From Planctomycetota bacterium (lineage in GTDB: Bacteria > Planctomycetota > Phycisphaerae > UBA1845 > Fen-1342), in contig JAUWXH010000121.1 in NCBI GenBank assembly GCA_030616465.1, forward strand, positions 1 to 6,581: a DNA stretch of 6,581 bases, written 5' to 3'. Each line of letters starts with the position of its first letter. The first letter of the stretch is position 1. Positions 6,062-6,581 of this stretch are shown one piece after another. A model generated the notes under the pieces. It was given only the letters and a program-made list of their open reading frames with translations, was not told where the DNA came from and ran no database searches. Made by a program: the position numbers and the translations under genes.

Positions 6062-6581
6062 ATGAGCAAGGCAGCCCTGCTTTTCGATGATGCCGAGTAC
6101 GGTAAGTCGCTCGCGGCGGAGCGTGTTTCGCTGCGCCGGGGGATCGCGATCGTGCTGGGCATTTTCCTGGCGACGCGTCTGGTGGTTTGGACGTTCGCGT
6201 ATGCCGGGGCGATGATCAATTTTCGTATCCGCCTGGGCCTCGAGCCGCCGTTCGAGAAGCATGCTCGAGAGCTGCGCGACAAGTACACCGACATGACCAC
6301 GGACGAGGGCAAAGGGTACCGGAACATACTGACGGACTTGGCCCCGCTGACCAACGCGGACGGTCGGCACTATGCGAAGATTCTCAAGCAGGGCTACCGG
6401 TATCAGCCCGTCTCGACGGATGCGCATCCGGGGAAGCGGCAACAGAACATCGCCTTTTTCCCCCTGTATCCGCTAGTCTGCTATCCGCTCACCTACCTGT
6501 TCGGCGTCCACGGGGCGATGATTCTGGTCGTGCACCTGGCAGCGCTGGCCGGGGGCTTCGCGCTGTATTTCTGGGTGCGGC
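6062..6581 (+). CDS. Polytopic membrane protein, PIG-V/GT-C mannosyltransferase-like, 3'-truncated
   Basis: An ATG at 6062, 12 bases after the pgeF stop, opens a frame that runs through the right edge without a stop (173 complete codons). Residues 1-26 are a polar cytoplasmic head and about 27-50 a membrane helix (AIVLGIFLATRLVVWTFAYAG). A long hydrophilic loop follows, containing NADGRHYAKILKQGYRYQP (98-116) and QQNIAFFPLYPLV (127-139), then two more membrane helices (about 134-148 and 150-172). An Asp in the first large loop (D100), a GY motif and NxAFFPLYPL are characteristic of PIG-V-like GT-C glycosyltransferases, which use lipid-phosphate sugars outside the cytoplasmic face. The loop before the Asp, at about 50 residues, seems long. 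Sugar and acceptor are unknown, and the missing C-terminus prevents a firmer call. The ribosome binding site is weak; operon membership is likely. Confidence 0.7.
   Translation, partial: MSKAALLFDDAEYGKSLAAERVSLRRGIAIVLGIFLATRLVVWTFAYAGAMINFRIRLGLEPPFEKHARELRDKYTDMTTDEGKGYRNILTDLAPLTNADGRHYAKILKQGYRYQPVSTDAHPGKRQQNIAFFPLYPLVCYPLTYLFGVHGAMILVVHLAALAGGFALYFWVR

Noticed and set aside
1..6581. Mobile elements, CRISPR arrays, tRNA or rRNA genes, toxin-antitoxin or defence genes
   Set aside because: I found no transposase or integrase frames, no regularly spaced direct repeats, no tRNA-like or rRNA-like segments and no recognisable defence domains.

Overview
The window is GC-rich bacterial DNA with tightly packed genes and several GTG starts. 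A PEP-CTERM secreted protein, an oversized prepilin peptidase, a HEAT-repeat lipoprotein and peptidoglycan-precursor genes together suggest a member of Planctomycetota, perhaps a Phycisphaerae-like lineage. This is inferred from gene style; no rRNA or other marker gene is present.

Layout. Positions 2-1276 (+) hold the 3' part of a prepilin peptidase (family A24) whose N-terminus lies beyond the left edge. It faces a nidogen-like PEP-CTERM protein (1445-2191, -). The 168-base gap between them carries a strong hairpin (about 1376-1414) that probably serves as a shared terminator. Positions 2192-2560 form a 369-base divergent intergenic region. It contains a plausible sigma70-type promoter for the PEP-CTERM gene and a 14-codon mini-ORF whose stop overlaps the GTG start of murI.

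From 2561 to the right edge five genes run on the + strand with gaps of 19, 60, -1 and 12 bases, so they probably form one operon. They are glutamate racemase (murI), a HEAT-repeat lipoprotein, a zinc-dependent medium-chain dehydrogenase, a PgeF/YfiH laccase-domain protein, and the 5' end of a polytopic membrane protein resembling PIG-V/GT-C mannosyltransferases. The last gene is cut by the window edge.

How they may work together. MurI makes D-glutamate for the peptidoglycan stem peptide, and PgeF-family proteins are linked to fidelity of the first stem-peptide residue as well as to purine nucleoside cleavage. The operon therefore has a cell-envelope flavour, with a lipoprotein and a membrane glycosyltransferase alongside. 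The role of the dehydrogenase is not evident. I see no defence system, mobile element, CRISPR array, tRNA or rRNA. The most unusual features are the roughly 250-residue spacing between the two catalytic aspartates of the prepilin peptidase and altered motifs in the PgeF homologue.
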